Shown: positions 8,168-17,336, counted from the stretch's first letter. The stretch: 59,921 nt of DNA from Syntrophales bacterium (GCA_026416455.1 JAOAFE010000012.1:1-59921); one strand, 5' to 3'. Notes: generated from the sequence alone by a model not told the origin. Made by a program: numbers and translations.

Positions 8168-9352
8168 TCAAATAACTTGGCATATGTGACACACGGGAAT
8201 GGAAAGCTTTGAAAGTTGGATAAGACAGCCGGGGCATGAGGTTACTACCATTTTCGCACCGGTTGCTTCAATGTTCAATTTCTTTTTTTCCAGAAGGCGT
8301 TGCGCTGTGTCTGGATAATCGAGATGAAAGGAGCCAGCACCGCCACAGCAAATATTCGACCCCTCCATATCTCGATAGTCGCCTACGGCGGATAAGAGTT
8401 TTCGGGGCTCCCATTTGATTCCTTGACCTCGGGATAGGTGACAAGGGTCGTGAAAGGTAAGAGGTCCCATATCTTTAGATTGGGGAATATAACCTACCTT
8501 CACGAGGTATTCAGACACGTCCATCACCCGCTGAGCGAATGCTTCTGCCTCCTTTGTTGGCAGGAAGCGGCCAAGATGTTTTAAGGTACTCCCACAACTA
8601 GCACAGTCTGTGATTACGGCATCGACATCGGAAAAGATGGCCAAGTTTTTCTCGCTGAGGCGGATGAAATCTGCCATCATTCCATGAGCCAATAGAGGGA
8701 GGCCGCAGCAGAAATTGTTAGGAGTCTTGAGCTTTTCGGAAGTAGAAGCCAGAATGCGCTTCGTCTGATGCGCCACGGAAGGGAAAAAGAGTTTCATTCC
8801 ACATCCTTCAAAGTAGGCTACTTTCTCCATTCGTCTCGGGGAGAGGTCCGATATGTCTGATTTGTTTCCCAATATGGCTGGACCTGCGACGATAGCCAGA
8901 TACTCGTCCGGCAACCAGCCGGGGGGAAAGAGTTTGTTCATCCTGAGCCGCCTGAGAAGGGAGAAGAGAGTTGCCGTTGTTTTCACCGATAGTCTATTCC
9001 CCAGCCATTGACCGATAAGCCTATACTTAATCCGTGTTCCACCCGTTTTTTCCGTTAGGTACTGGCGGGCATAAATGACGGCCTCGTCGGTTTGTACCTG
9101 GCTGGGACAAACCTCCACGCAGGCACGACATAAGAGGCAATATTCTAGAGCTTTTAGAGCCTCTTCTTCCGATTTTAGGATACCCTTAGCGATGGCCCTT
9201 ACGATAACGTTTTTACCTCTTGCCGAAGTGCGCTCCACTCCGTCGGATGCGAAGAGGGGGCATACGGTAAGGCAGGTGCCGCATCGATCGCAGGAGCTGA
9301 CAATGCCATAGGCCCGGTCAAGAAGGCCAATGTCAGAATGAATTATCACCAT
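8168..9352 (-). CDS. glcF: GlcF-type iron-sulfur subunit of a 2-hydroxyacid dehydrogenase
   Basis: The 394-residue protein carries two 4Fe-4S ferredoxin motifs, CDRCGTCLTVCP near residues 21-32 and CLLCRACVEVCP near 71-82. Two CCG-type cysteine-rich domains follow, seen as GCGM...CCGLPL and DPCHLSRGQG...CCGGAGSFH. This is the architecture of GlcF, LutA and the HdrD-like family, which pass electrons from a flavin dehydrogenase subunit to membrane or soluble carriers. The upstream glcD frame overlaps it by seven bases, so the pair is translationally coupled. The natural substrate (glycolate, lactate or another 2-hydroxyacid) is not decided by sequence. Confidence 0.87.
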   Translation of the reverse strand: MVIIHSDIGLLDRAYGIVSSCDRCGTCLTVCPLFASDGVERTSARGKNVIVRAIAKGILKSEEEALKALEYCLLCRACVEVCPSQVQTDEAVIYARQYLTEKTGGTRIKYRLIGQWLGNRLSVKTTATLFSLLRRLRMNKLFPPGWLPDEYLAIVAGPAILGNKSDISDLSPRRMEKVAYFEGCGMKLFFPSVAHQTKRILASTSEKLKTPNNFCCGLPLLAHGMMADFIRLSEKNLAIFSDVDAVITDCASCGSTLKHLGRFLPTKEAEAFAQRVMDVSEYLVKVGYIPQSKDMGPLTFHDPCHLSRGQGIKWEPRKLLSAVGDYRDMEGSNICCGGAGSFHLDYPDTAQRLLEKKKLNIEATGAKMVVTSCPGCLIQLSKLSIPVCHICQVI

Positions 9353-10731
9353 ATCTTTCCCGGGTTTAATATGCCCTTAGGGTCCAGGGCTATCTTTATG
9401 GCTTTTAGGGTAGCTACCCCGCTATCACCCAGAGCTTTTCGAATATAGGGTTTTTTTGTAATACCGATGCCGTGTTCGCCTGAAAGTGTGCCGCCTACGG
9501 CCAAAGCGGACTCAAATATCTCCTCCACCGCCTCGTGGACACGTTTTTCCTCTTCGGGGTTTTTAAGGTTGCACAGGATGGAAGGATGAATATTCCCATC
9601 TCCTGCATGTCCGTAGACGGCAACTGTAAGATTGAACTTCTTAGCGATAGATTCTATACGCCTGACCACTTCGGGAAAGGCCGAGCGCGGTACAGAAATG
9701 TCCTCCCCAATTCGGTCTGGGGCCAGGGAGGCAATAGCTGAACTGATTCCCCGTCTGATGGCCCACAGTTCTTCTGTTTCCTTTGAGTCTTTAGCAACCC
9801 GAAAGGAAAGGGTGTCGAAGTCATCGGCAATCGAACGGATAGCCTCGATTTGTCTCTCTATTTCAGGTTCATAATTGCCGTCGATTTCTATAATCAGGCA
9901 GGAGCCAACTTCGGGATTAATAGGGATCTTCCGATATTTCGACACGGCCTCAAGGCATATCTTGTCCATAATTTCTGCTGCGGCGGGTGTAATTCCGGAG
10001 ACCAGCATCTTTTGCACGGTGAGGCAACCTGCTTCCAGGTTGGGAAACATGATCTGAATCGTGTTCCTCATCTTCGGCAGAGGGATGAGGCGGAGGATGG
10101 CTTTGGTTATAACACCCAGAGTTCCCTCCGAGCCGATAAAGAGGCTCGTTAGGTCATATCCCGTCACATTTTTGATCGCTTTCCCCCCAGTTTGGATGAT
10201 GGTACCGTCGGCAAGAACTACCTCCAGTCCCATGACATAGTTTTTCGTCACGCCGTATTTTACCGCTCTCATCCCTCCTGCATTTTCCGCAATGTTTCCG
10301 CCGATGGTCGAAAATTTCCAGCTCGCCGGGTCCGGCGGGTAAAAGAGTCCTTGTGTAGAACAAAAATCATACACGTCTGACGTCCTTACCCCCGCTTCCA
10401 CTGTCACCATCATATTTGCTGCGTCAAGTTCTAAAATTTTCGTCATCCGGTCCAGCGTAAGGGAAATACCCCCGGCGACGGGTATGCTTCCCCCCGTGCG
10501 GCCACTGGCGGCTCCGCGAGGGGTTACGGGTATTGCGTGCTCATACGCCAGTTTTAAGATTTGGGAGACTTCTTCCGTCGTCCCAGGGCGGACGACCAAT
10601 TCTGGTCTCTGTTTAGCCTCCAGGGGAACGAAAGAGGCATCGTATGAGTAACCGAAGAGATCCAGTTCCCCGTCCAGACAGTTTTCCCTCCCGACAAGAT
10701 GTCGAATTCTTTCTTTTACACTTTCGTTCAT
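9346..10731 (-). CDS. glcD: FAD-linked 2-hydroxyacid dehydrogenase (GlcD-type)
   Basis: The 461-residue protein has the PCMH-type FAD domain in its N-terminal half (RPGTTEEVSQILKLAYEH, PVTPRGAASGRTGGSIP, GGNIAENAGGMRAVKYG, SLFIGSEGTLGVIT). The C-terminal FAD-oxidase domain has YGHAGDGNIHPSIL, GTLSGEHGIGI and a final DPKGILNPGKIW. These motifs define the GlcD/DLD family that oxidises glycolate or D-lactate. The 3' end overlaps the iron-sulfur subunit gene, so the two subunits very probably form one complex. A length near 460 residues is normal for the family. Confidence 0.9.
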   Translation of the reverse strand: MNESVKERIRHLVGRENCLDGELDLFGYSYDASFVPLEAKQRPELVVRPGTTEEVSQILKLAYEHAIPVTPRGAASGRTGGSIPVAGGISLTLDRMTKILELDAANMMVTVEAGVRTSDVYDFCSTQGLFYPPDPASWKFSTIGGNIAENAGGMRAVKYGVTKNYVMGLEVVLADGTIIQTGGKAIKNVTGYDLTSLFIGSEGTLGVITKAILRLIPLPKMRNTIQIMFPNLEAGCLTVQKMLVSGITPAAAEIMDKICLEAVSKYRKIPINPEVGSCLIIEIDGNYEPEIERQIEAIRSIADDFDTLSFRVAKDSKETEELWAIRRGISSAIASLAPDRIGEDISVPRSAFPEVVRRIESIAKKFNLTVAVYGHAGDGNIHPSILCNLKNPEEEKRVHEAVEEIFESALAVGGTLSGEHGIGITKKPYIRKALGDSGVATLKAIKIALDPKGILNPGKIW

Positions 10732-11039
10732 GAAGTTTTCTATTAGGGTAAGGCGAGGAACCTGTCAACGACTTTCAGAAGAAGGGTCTTTGTCTTCTTC
10801 TGTGAGTTCGGGGAAACAGTCAGAATCGACCCAAAGACCACCTATTTTGCAGGCCCGTTTTTTGGGCGCAGGAATTGATTTTTCCTTTTTGGTCTTCTTT
10901 TCTTTGTCAGCCGGCTCCTCTTTCATGAGGTATGGGGTACCTTGCCCATATAAGAGGCTCAATCGGCTACCTTCTGAATTAACCGTGGGAGGATTGGCAA
11001 ATCTCTAATCGGCATTAGTCCGATGGCTGGAAGGTTGCC
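10732..11039. other. Spacer with only a weak short frame
   Basis: These 308 bases separate the glcDF pair from the transglutaminase-like gene. I see no tRNA, riboswitch or convincing terminator. A lysine-rich minus-strand frame at 10765-10926 is listed separately at low confidence. Confidence 0.5.
10765..10926 (-). CDS. Possible small lysine-rich protein (53 aa)
   Basis: A minus-strand frame from ATG 10926 encodes 53 residues. It has a very charged first half rich in Lys, Glu and Pro, then KKRACKIGGLWVDSDCFPELTEEDKD with two cysteines 14 residues apart. It could be extended to a TTG at 10962. The ribosome site is weak and I recognise no family. It lies in the same direction as the flanking genes, which makes translation possible. 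It could equally be non-coding spacer. Confidence 0.25.
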   Translation of the reverse strand: MKEEPADKEKKTKKEKSIPAPKKRACKIGGLWVDSDCFPELTEEDKDPSSESR

Positions 11040-12734
11040 TTACTTTACCGTTTTTCCGATGAGGCGGTAATTGAACTCGTACCCCAGGGCCCCACTCCAG
11101 TCTTCTTCGAAGACCCCCTTGTATCTGGTGCCATCAACTGGTCCTACGGGCTTACCGTAAGTGTAAAACCAATTGACGACGGGTGATCCCGTGAAACCAA
11201 GGGCGATCCAATAACGACCAGGCATGAGAATGGGTTGGTCGGGAAATTCGAAATCTTCCCAACGATAACCGGGTCGCAGAGAAAGCCTTTCCAGATCAAC
11301 GAAGGCACTGGCCGTAATTATCTGGCCCGGCTTCCCGTTTTTGTCGGAAAAAAGATCTACCCAGAGTATGCCTTCTCCTCCGAACTTGTGCAGAGCTAGC
11401 CCTACTTTTTCCAATTTTACCGGGCGATTGATAACGAAGGCTTGGGCGTACTGGGTTACGCCTTGGGTTACGTATTCTGCCGTTTCAACGAGGAAGTTCT
11501 TTTTCATTTCAAACTGGTTTTCCTTGGTTTTGGATGTTGTTCGTGGGAAGGCAAAATCTACGTTCTCCGGGAATTTAAGATTACCGTAAAGAAACGGCTG
11601 GTCGTATTTTAAAGTCTTTTTCTCTTCCTCTGTAATGACTGGGGGTGGAGGAGGCGGTGGAACTACAACGGGTTGAAAAGTGGCCAAAACTGGTGGGGTC
11701 AAAAGCAGGTTTTTCGGCCCATAGGATTCACGTTTTCCCGCTACATTAACCCGGTCATCTTTGAATTCTGCGTTGATATTTTCCTGCAGAGATGGTTGCG
11801 CCGCTCCCTTTATCTGCACCCAACGTACGAGTCCGTCATTCTTGGTTTCTCCATTATCCGTCCCAATTTCAATCCTCAAGAAACGATTCGAGACGAAAAG
11901 CACGGAGTTCTGGGCATCGAACGGTACCCAACCCAAATCGGGGAACCACACCTCAATCCAGGAATGACGTCCTTGTCCCATCTTAAAGGTAAGGATACCC
12001 CGTTCCCATTTGACATCGAGAGGCTTATTCAGAGTAACCCCGTTTACAATCCGAGTCGGGATGCCCACTGCCCTGAGGAGGGCGGCGCTTAAGTGTGAAT
12101 AATTCTGACAATTTCCCTGCCCCGATTCGAGCGTGTAGAGAGCATCGTAATGAGGTGGAGGGGTTACATATTTTACATGGTCTACAACCCATGAAACGAT
12201 CCTCTGGACGGCATCATATTCCGTTGTTACCCCTTTTGTTAGTTCATCTGCCAGCTTTTTAATGCGTGAATCGTCAGATTGGACGAGGGCGGTAGGTTTA
12301 AGAAAATCGGCCGTTTCTGCGGGAGGAGAAGCGATAGGAAAGGGAGCGTTGGTCTTGATCTTGTCTAGGCGAGTGAAGCTTTTTGTGTCGCAGGTAAGGG
12401 TGATGTCTATATTGGTGGGCCTTGAGGTCCATGTTGCTTGCAAAATCTTGTTCCCCCGCTTATCGGTGGTGGTATTCCTTTCTTGGGGTTCGGGGGAGAA
12501 GGAAAAATTGCACCCCTTTACCTCTTGTCCGTATGTCGGGGAGTTAAAGCTCTGTGGTATAACGAAGGAGGCCTCCAGTCTTCTAACTCCGTCAGGAGCC
12601 GTAATTTGTTGTTTCAACTCATACCGAAGGACGGAATCCATATTACCGTTTAAAGTGTAGTTCTCCGCCCCAGCATAAAACGCCTGTCCTAAGAGAAAAA
12701 GAAATACTGCAGATTGGAAGGTTTTTCGTTTCAC
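11040..12734 (-). CDS. Exported transglutaminase-like protein
   Basis: The 564-residue product starts with a lysine-rich n-region and a hydrophobic core (FLFLLGQAFYAGA), a classical signal peptide. A transglutaminase/protease-like core follows, with the catalytic cysteine in GQGNCQNYSHLSAALLRAVGIPTR, the histidine in GRHSWIEVWFPDLGW and an Asp in PFDAQNS. A proline run (PPPPPPP) links this to a C-terminal beta-sandwich of about 170 residues. I chose GTG 12734, which has AAAGGA six bases upstream; the TTG at 12752 would overlap the upstream stop. The function is probably peptide processing or cross-linking outside the cytoplasm, and the substrate is unknown. Confidence 0.75.
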   Translation of the reverse strand: MKRKTFQSAVFLFLLGQAFYAGAENYTLNGNMDSVLRYELKQQITAPDGVRRLEASFVIPQSFNSPTYGQEVKGCNFSFSPEPQERNTTTDKRGNKILQATWTSRPTNIDITLTCDTKSFTRLDKIKTNAPFPIASPPAETADFLKPTALVQSDDSRIKKLADELTKGVTTEYDAVQRIVSWVVDHVKYVTPPPHYDALYTLESGQGNCQNYSHLSAALLRAVGIPTRIVNGVTLNKPLDVKWERGILTFKMGQGRHSWIEVWFPDLGWVPFDAQNSVLFVSNRFLRIEIGTDNGETKNDGLVRWVQIKGAAQPSLQENINAEFKDDRVNVAGKRESYGPKNLLLTPPVLATFQPVVVPPPPPPPVITEEEKKTLKYDQPFLYGNLKFPENVDFAFPRTTSKTKENQFEMKKNFLVETAEYVTQGVTQYAQAFVINRPVKLEKVGLALHKFGGEGILWVDLFSDKNGKPGQIITASAFVDLERLSLRPGYRWEDFEFPDQPILMPGRYWIALGFTGSPVVNWFYTYGKPVGPVDGTRYKGVFEEDWSGALGYEFNYRLIGKTVK

Positions 12735-12748
12735 TTTTTTTTCCTTTC

Positions 12749-13309
12749 TCAAAAGTTAGCCGGCTTACACAGAATCTCCCTCACTTTGAGGTCGAAGAAG
12801 TCAGCACTGTTGGCCGGTTTTACAATTAGGGCTGCATCTATTCCGGTGGCAGTTCCTCCCGTAGATATGCAGTCTTGATCCGTTCTTACCAATCCGGCGT
12901 CAGCGGCCATGAGAGTTATTTCGATGGCCACTTTGACCCCTTGACCGAAGGTTCTCAGGGTGTAGGCCATGATCTCGTCTATTTGATAGGTACCGAGCTT
13001 TTTGCGCACTGCTCTTCCCACACCGCCAAAGGCGTGCTGGCATGTAAGGACTTTAACTCCCATATCCTCTAGTTTACGCCTGGTGTCTGTGGGCATTTCT
13101 TGGACGTTAGGTTCGCTGAACCCAGTGACGTGGGTCACGCAGATGATATTCGCCCTGTTTTTTAAGATCTCCACCGCTTTAAGGGCTGTCTCACCGGAGC
13201 AGGAGGGAATAATTACGTCTTTTATTCCCCGCTCTTCTACACATTTAAGCACGACCTCAAGTACCATGGCCGTATTTTTCCCCCCTGGTTTTGGAAAGTA
13301 GCGGTACAT
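12749..13309 (-). CDS. Pyruvate kinase C-terminal-domain-like protein
   Basis: The 186-residue protein resembles the stand-alone pyruvate kinase alpha/beta (PK_C-like) family. The parts I recognise are KPGGKNTAMVLEVVLKCVEERG, IKDVIIPSCSGETALKAVEIL and CVTHVTGFSEPN at the N-terminus. The C-terminus contains AIEITLMAADAGLV and ISTGGTATGIDAALIVKPA. No pyruvate kinase catalytic barrel is present, so it is not an enzyme of that name; the domain may bind a small ligand. Its stop at 12749 lies 15 bases from the chosen transglutaminase start, so the two are probably one operon. The role is unknown. Confidence 0.65.
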   Translation of the reverse strand: MYRYFPKPGGKNTAMVLEVVLKCVEERGIKDVIIPSCSGETALKAVEILKNRANIICVTHVTGFSEPNVQEMPTDTRRKLEDMGVKVLTCQHAFGGVGRAVRKKLGTYQIDEIMAYTLRTFGQGVKVAIEITLMAADAGLVRTDQDCISTGGTATGIDAALIVKPANSADFFDLKVREILCKPANF

Positions 13310-13375
13310 AAGGCCTCAACCTCCCTGAATTGAATAGGCATTCGATTTGTTAATCATCTCTGTTTTTGTCGTTGG

Positions 13376-13404
13376 TTGTCAATGGGAAATATACATGTTA
13401 TTCA
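13376..13404 (+). promoter_or_regulatory. Probable promoter for the NAD(P)HX repair gene
   Basis: TTGTCA at 13376-13381 and TATTCA at 13399-13404 are separated by 17 bases, ending about 25 bases before the start codon. The same -35 region reads TTGACA on the other strand, so the divergent minus-strand gene may share it. Confidence 0.45.
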
Positions 13405-13430
13405 AATATATATTTTGGGGAGGAGGCACC

Positions 13431-15002
13431 ATGAAAGTAGCCCGGGTAAAAGAAATGAGACAGATGGATCGCTATGCCATTGAAAATTTACAGATTCCTG
13501 AGACGGTGCTTATGGAAAACGCTGGATTGGCCGCCTTGGAGGTTCTAGAAAGGGAAATAGGGGTCAGAGGACGGAGGTTCCTTTTTTTGTGTGGCCAGGG
13601 AAACAATGGTGGTGACGGATTCGTTTTAGCCCGACAGGTAATTTCGCGCCGTGGACAGGTACAGGTTTTCATTCTCGGTGACGAATCTCACATTCAGGGT
13701 GCGGCCGGAGTAAATCTGACCATCTTAAGAAAAATTACCTCTTCGATCACCGTTATATCATCCGTTGAAGAGATAAGAAGCGCTGTACAGGAGGCAGATG
13801 CCATCGTCGATGCCTTATATGGTACAGGCTTGAATCGGGAAATTGATGGGTTGGCGAAGGAAGTGATAGACTATGTTAACGGCTCGAGTAAACCGGTATT
13901 AAGCCTGGATATACCTTCCGGTATAAACGGAGATACAGGGGCAATAATGGGGACGGCCATACGGGCGAATTATACCGTTACTTTTGGTCTCCCTAAGGTA
14001 GGGAATCTCCTCTATCCTGGTTTTGCCCGGGCAGGGAAACTTTATCATTCTTATATTTCCTTCCCACCCGCCCTTTATGAAGATGAAACCTTGAAGGTAG
14101 CCTTAAATGAACCATTACCTTTGCCTCCCCGTAATCCGGATGTTCACAAAGGTGGAATGGGAGACTGTCTAGTTATTGCAGGAGCTCGGACTTATTTGGG
14201 CGCCCCCTTTTTCGCCGCTATGTCATTTCTCAAAGCGGGTGGTGGTTATGCTCGCTTGGCCGTGCCGTCTTCGATTATAGGTACAATTGCCTCCTTGGGA
14301 CCGGAAATTGTCTTTCTCCCTCAGAAGGAGACACCCGAAGGATCTATAGCAAAAGAGAACGCTGGGGACCTGATGGAGGTGGCGGAAAAATGTGATGCAG
14401 TCATAATAGGTCCTGGCCTCTCGTTGGTGGGGGAGACGAAGGAACTTGTTCGTTTCCTAGTGAGTAAAATAAACCGACCCATGATCATTGACGGAGATGG
14501 ACTTACGGCCATAGCAGAAGACCCTTCTTGCCTCAAGGGGCGCTCTGCTCCCACCTGTCTTACTCCCCATCCGGGGGAGATGGCAAGGATTGTGGGTTCA
14601 TCTATTAGAGATATTGTCGCCCGTCGATTGGAGGTCACTGAAGAAACAGCCGGCCGGCTCGGGGTTACCGTCGTGTTGAAAGGAGCTCATTCCGTGATTG
14701 GCCTGCCAGATGGCCGTACTTACATCAATCTGACCGGTAATGCCGGTATGGCGACGGCAGGAAGTGGGGATGTATTGACGGGAACAATTGCGGCCATGTA
14801 TGGACAGGGCTTATCTTGGGAAGAAGCGGTGAAGAAAGGGGTTTATATGCATGGCTTAGCTGGTGATCTTGCTAGCCGAGACTTGGGAGAGGAGGGAATT
14901 ACGGCAAGTACTATTATGTCTTATCTGCCCTGTGCCGTTAGGGAAGATAGAATCAATGGGTTTCAGGCCGTGGTTGCAAAAAAGATTATTTCTCTCTCGT
15001 GA
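13431..15002 (+). CDS. nnr: Bifunctional NAD(P)HX epimerase / ADP-dependent dehydratase
   Basis: The 523-residue enzyme repairs hydrated NADH and NADPH. The N-terminal YjeF domain (about residues 1-215) shows MDRYAIENLQIPETVLMENAG, GQGNNGGDGFVLAR and SLDIPSGINGDTG. The C-terminal ribokinase-like dehydratase domain shows HKGGMGDCLVIAGA, LTPHPGEMARI and GNAGMATAGSGDVLTG. Both domains look complete. ATG 13431 follows GGGGAGGAGG; the frame extends upstream to 13347 but without family similarity. The stop overlaps the convergent polyprenyl synthase gene by 17 bases. Confidence 0.94.
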   Translation: MKVARVKEMRQMDRYAIENLQIPETVLMENAGLAALEVLEREIGVRGRRFLFLCGQGNNGGDGFVLARQVISRRGQVQVFILGDESHIQGAAGVNLTILRKITSSITVISSVEEIRSAVQEADAIVDALYGTGLNREIDGLAKEVIDYVNGSSKPVLSLDIPSGINGDTGAIMGTAIRANYTVTFGLPKVGNLLYPGFARAGKLYHSYISFPPALYEDETLKVALNEPLPLPPRNPDVHKGGMGDCLVIAGARTYLGAPFFAAMSFLKAGGGYARLAVPSSIIGTIASLGPEIVFLPQKETPEGSIAKENAGDLMEVAEKCDAVIIGPGLSLVGETKELVRFLVSKINRPMIIDGDGLTAIAEDPSCLKGRSAPTCLTPHPGEMARIVGSSIRDIVARRLEVTEETAGRLGVTVVLKGAHSVIGLPDGRTYINLTGNAGMATAGSGDVLTGTIAAMYGQGLSWEEAVKKGVYMHGLAGDLASRDLGEEGITASTIMSYLPCAVREDRINGFQAVVAKKIISLS

Positions 15003-15960
15003 TGATGTAGTCGGCTAAAGTATATAGGGCCCAAACGTCTTCCGATGAAGGAAGGAAAGAAAGGCTTTTCTTTCCCTCATGCACAAAATCGCGAGCCCTT
15101 TTCATTGCGTAACCAATGCCATCGTAATGGTCGATGAAATCCTTAATCCAGAGGAAATCGCCTTCGTATCGTTCCGATCGGTGAAGGATAGCTTTTACTC
15201 TTTCTTTCTCCCCTGGGGTCCCCAATGAGAGGGCATGAATAAGGGGAAGAGTAATCTTCCCCTCGTCCAGGTCTTTGCCAATCGATTTGCCCAGTTGTCC
15301 TACTTCGGCTATGTAGTCGAGGGCGTCATCGACTATTTGAAAGGCCATGCCAACGGTGTGACCATAATGGGAAAAAAGCCTTACTTGATCATCATCTGCC
15401 CCGCCAATGATGGCACCTATCTCACAGGCCGCAGCTATTAGCACCGCCGTTTTTCCTTCGATTATCCTTAGGTAGTCTTCCTCCGTGATATCCACATCGC
15501 CGACTTTTGTCAGTTGGAACACCTCTCCCTCCGCCATGGCGGTCGTGGCCTGGGCTAAGCACCTGATGACCCTTTCATTTCCGTATTTGGTCATGAGGTC
15601 GAAGGAACGGGCGTAGAGGTAGTCACCCACTAGAATACTAGCTTGATTTCCCCAAATGTTATTTGCAGAGCGCCTTCCACGGCGCGTTTGTGCGTTATCT
15701 ATGACGTCATCGTGAAGAAGGGAGGCAGTATGAATGAATTCCACTACTGCCGCCAGGGGATATCGACCGTCCCCTTTTCCACCACACGCAGACGCAACTG
15801 AGAGAAGAAGAAGAGGTCTTATACGTTTACCACCACCGCCGATGATGTGGCCTCCCACCTCGGAAATCAATCTTACTTCCGAAGAGATAGACTCAGTCAT
15901 CCAGCGCTCCACCTCCTGGAGCTCCTGTTGATACAAATTGATGACGTCCGTCATTTTCAT
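14986..15960 (-). CDS. ispB: All-trans polyprenyl diphosphate synthase
   Basis: The 324-residue enzyme elongates isoprenoid diphosphates for the quinone side chain. The first aspartate-rich motif is LLHDDVIDNAQTRRG and the second is VDDALDYIAE. GGKRIRPLLLL binds the homoallylic substrate, and GKTAVLIAAACE lies between the two motifs. Small residues before the first motif suit a long-chain (C35-C50) synthase, but chain length is not certain. A near-consensus promoter sits so close that the transcript may begin at the ATG itself (see the promoter entry). Confidence 0.92.
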   Translation of the reverse strand: MKMTDVINLYQQELQEVERWMTESISSEVRLISEVGGHIIGGGGKRIRPLLLLSVASACGGKGDGRYPLAAVVEFIHTASLLHDDVIDNAQTRRGRRSANNIWGNQASILVGDYLYARSFDLMTKYGNERVIRCLAQATTAMAEGEVFQLTKVGDVDITEEDYLRIIEGKTAVLIAAACEIGAIIGGADDDQVRLFSHYGHTVGMAFQIVDDALDYIAEVGQLGKSIGKDLDEGKITLPLIHALSLGTPGEKERVKAILHRSERYEGDFLWIKDFIDHYDGIGYAMKRARDFVHEGKKSLSFLPSSEDVWALYTLADYIITREK

Positions 15961-15966
15961 GGCGTT

Positions 15967-15995
15967 CCTATAGGTGACTTACAGGATATTGTCAA
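15967..15995 (-). promoter_or_regulatory. Promoter of the polyprenyl diphosphate synthase gene
   Basis: On the minus strand TTGACA (15995-15990) and TATAGG (15972-15967) are separated by 17 bases. Only six bases lie between the -10 box and ATG 15960, so the expected transcript start falls on or next to the A of the start codon. This predicts a leaderless or nearly leaderless mRNA. Confidence 0.6.
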
Positions 15996-16002
15996 TATGC
16001 CT

Positions 16003-17325
16003 TCATTCTATCTGGGCGAAGAGATCGTAGGTATCAGCTGCGATGATAAATCCTTCTACGATCCCGCCTACTTCTAGTCCCTCCCCTTTAACGTACGTGA
16101 TGCCATCTATATCTGGGGCCTGTCGACGTGTTCGCCCCCGATAGGGAAAGTCACTACTTTCGGTTAGCCCTTCGATTAAAATTTCTTGCCGCGTTCCGAT
16201 CTGGCGTTCATTCAACTCTCGGGAGATGGCTGCCTGCATTTCCGTGATAAGATGTATCCGTTCGTCTTTTATTCGGCGAGACACTCGCGATGAGGTCATC
16301 CTGGCCGCTCGTGTGCCCTCTTCGGCATAGAACGGGAAAACCCCCAAGTGATCGAAACGAATTTCTTCTAGAAAGGACAAGAGCTCTTCAAATCTCTTTT
16401 CCGTTTCACCGGGGAAGCCCACCATGACGGTCGTACGCAACGCCATATCTGGTATGGCGTCTCTGATTGCGGCAATAATTTTCTCCACGTCTCGGCGTCG
16501 ATAACCCCGGTTCATTGCCTTGAGAAGATCGTCGTTTATGTGTTGGATGGGTAGATCGAGATAGGAACATATTTTTTTATTGTCGGCCATAACTTCGATC
16601 AAACTTTCTCGGATGTGAGCCGGGTGCGCATATAGCAATCTAATCCAAGACACAGATTCAATGGTGCAGAGGTCTTGAAGAAGTCCCTCAAGGGTGGGGT
16701 GACCTGGCAGATCGGTTCCATAGACGGTTGTATCTTGGGCCACGAGAACAATTTCTTTCACTCCAGAATAAGCTAATTTTTCCGCTTCTTGCCTAATATC
16801 TTCCGGAGGCCGACTCCTTTTCCTCCCTCGAAGGCGGGGAATGAGGCAATAGGAACAAAAGTTGGAACACCCCTCTGCTATTTTTAGATAAGCTACTGGG
16901 CCGGAGGGAGGAAGAACCCTGTCTTCATGCCTCATAAGATTCCTGGGTTGGGACAGGCAAAACGGTACCTTTTCGCCCCTTTGGAGTTTTTTTAGATAAG
17001 GAACGAGGTGGTGAATATCTCCCGGGCCGACGAAGAGGTCTACCTCAGGGAGGGCTTGTTTCAGAGGACGCCCGTACCGCTTGGGGAGGCAACCGGTAAC
17101 GGCTAGGATACGACAATTTTTTTCTTTATAACGGGCGAGTTCTAATATTTCTTCTATTGCCTCCTCGACAGCTGGGCGGATAAAGGCGCAGGTATTGACG
17201 ATGATTATCTCTGCTTCTTCTGGTCGCGCCACAAGAGAAAAGCCCCCTCGGAAAAGGGCTCCCATCATTACCTCTCCATCTATATTATTTTTCGGGCAGC
17301 CGAGATTGACGAAAAAAGTTTTGAT
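16003..17325 (-). CDS. rimO: Ribosomal protein S12 methylthiotransferase RimO, with AUC start
   Basis: RimO is a radical SAM enzyme that adds a methylthio group to an aspartate of ribosomal protein S12. The frame shows the N-terminal cluster motif LGCPKNNIDGEV, then NTCAF and TGCLPKRYG. The radical SAM motif CSNFCSYCLIP, MVGFPGETEKRFEEL and a C-terminal TRAM domain follow. The first ATG (17271) would remove the LGCPKN cysteine, one of three cluster ligands. Upstream of it the same frame stays open to a TAG at 17334-17332, and the only near-cognate start is ATC at 17325. AGAGGA lies just ahead of it. A sequencing error is an alternative. The FtsK stop overlaps the ribosome-site region. Confidence 0.85.
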   Translation of the reverse strand: MKTFFVNLGCPKNNIDGEVMMGALFRGGFSLVARPEEAEIIIVNTCAFIRPAVEEAIEEILELARYKEKNCRILAVTGCLPKRYGRPLKQALPEVDLFVGPGDIHHLVPYLKKLQRGEKVPFCLSQPRNLMRHEDRVLPPSGPVAYLKIAEGCSNFCSYCLIPRLRGRKRSRPPEDIRQEAEKLAYSGVKEIVLVAQDTTVYGTDLPGHPTLEGLLQDLCTIESVSWIRLLYAHPAHIRESLIEVMADNKKICSYLDLPIQHINDDLLKAMNRGYRRRDVEKIIAAIRDAIPDMALRTTVMVGFPGETEKRFEELLSFLEEIRFDHLGVFPFYAEEGTRAARMTSSRVSRRIKDERIHLITEMQAAISRELNERQIGTRQEILIEGLTESSDFPYRGRTRRQAPDIDGITYVKGEGLEVGGIVEGFIIAADTYDLFAQIE

Positions 17326-17336
17326 ATTCCTCTACC

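Noticed and set aside
16003-17271. RimO starting at the internal ATG codons (17271 or 17268)
   Set aside because: This would delete the LGCPKN cysteine needed for the second iron-sulfur cluster, although the upstream frame is open and perfectly conserved.
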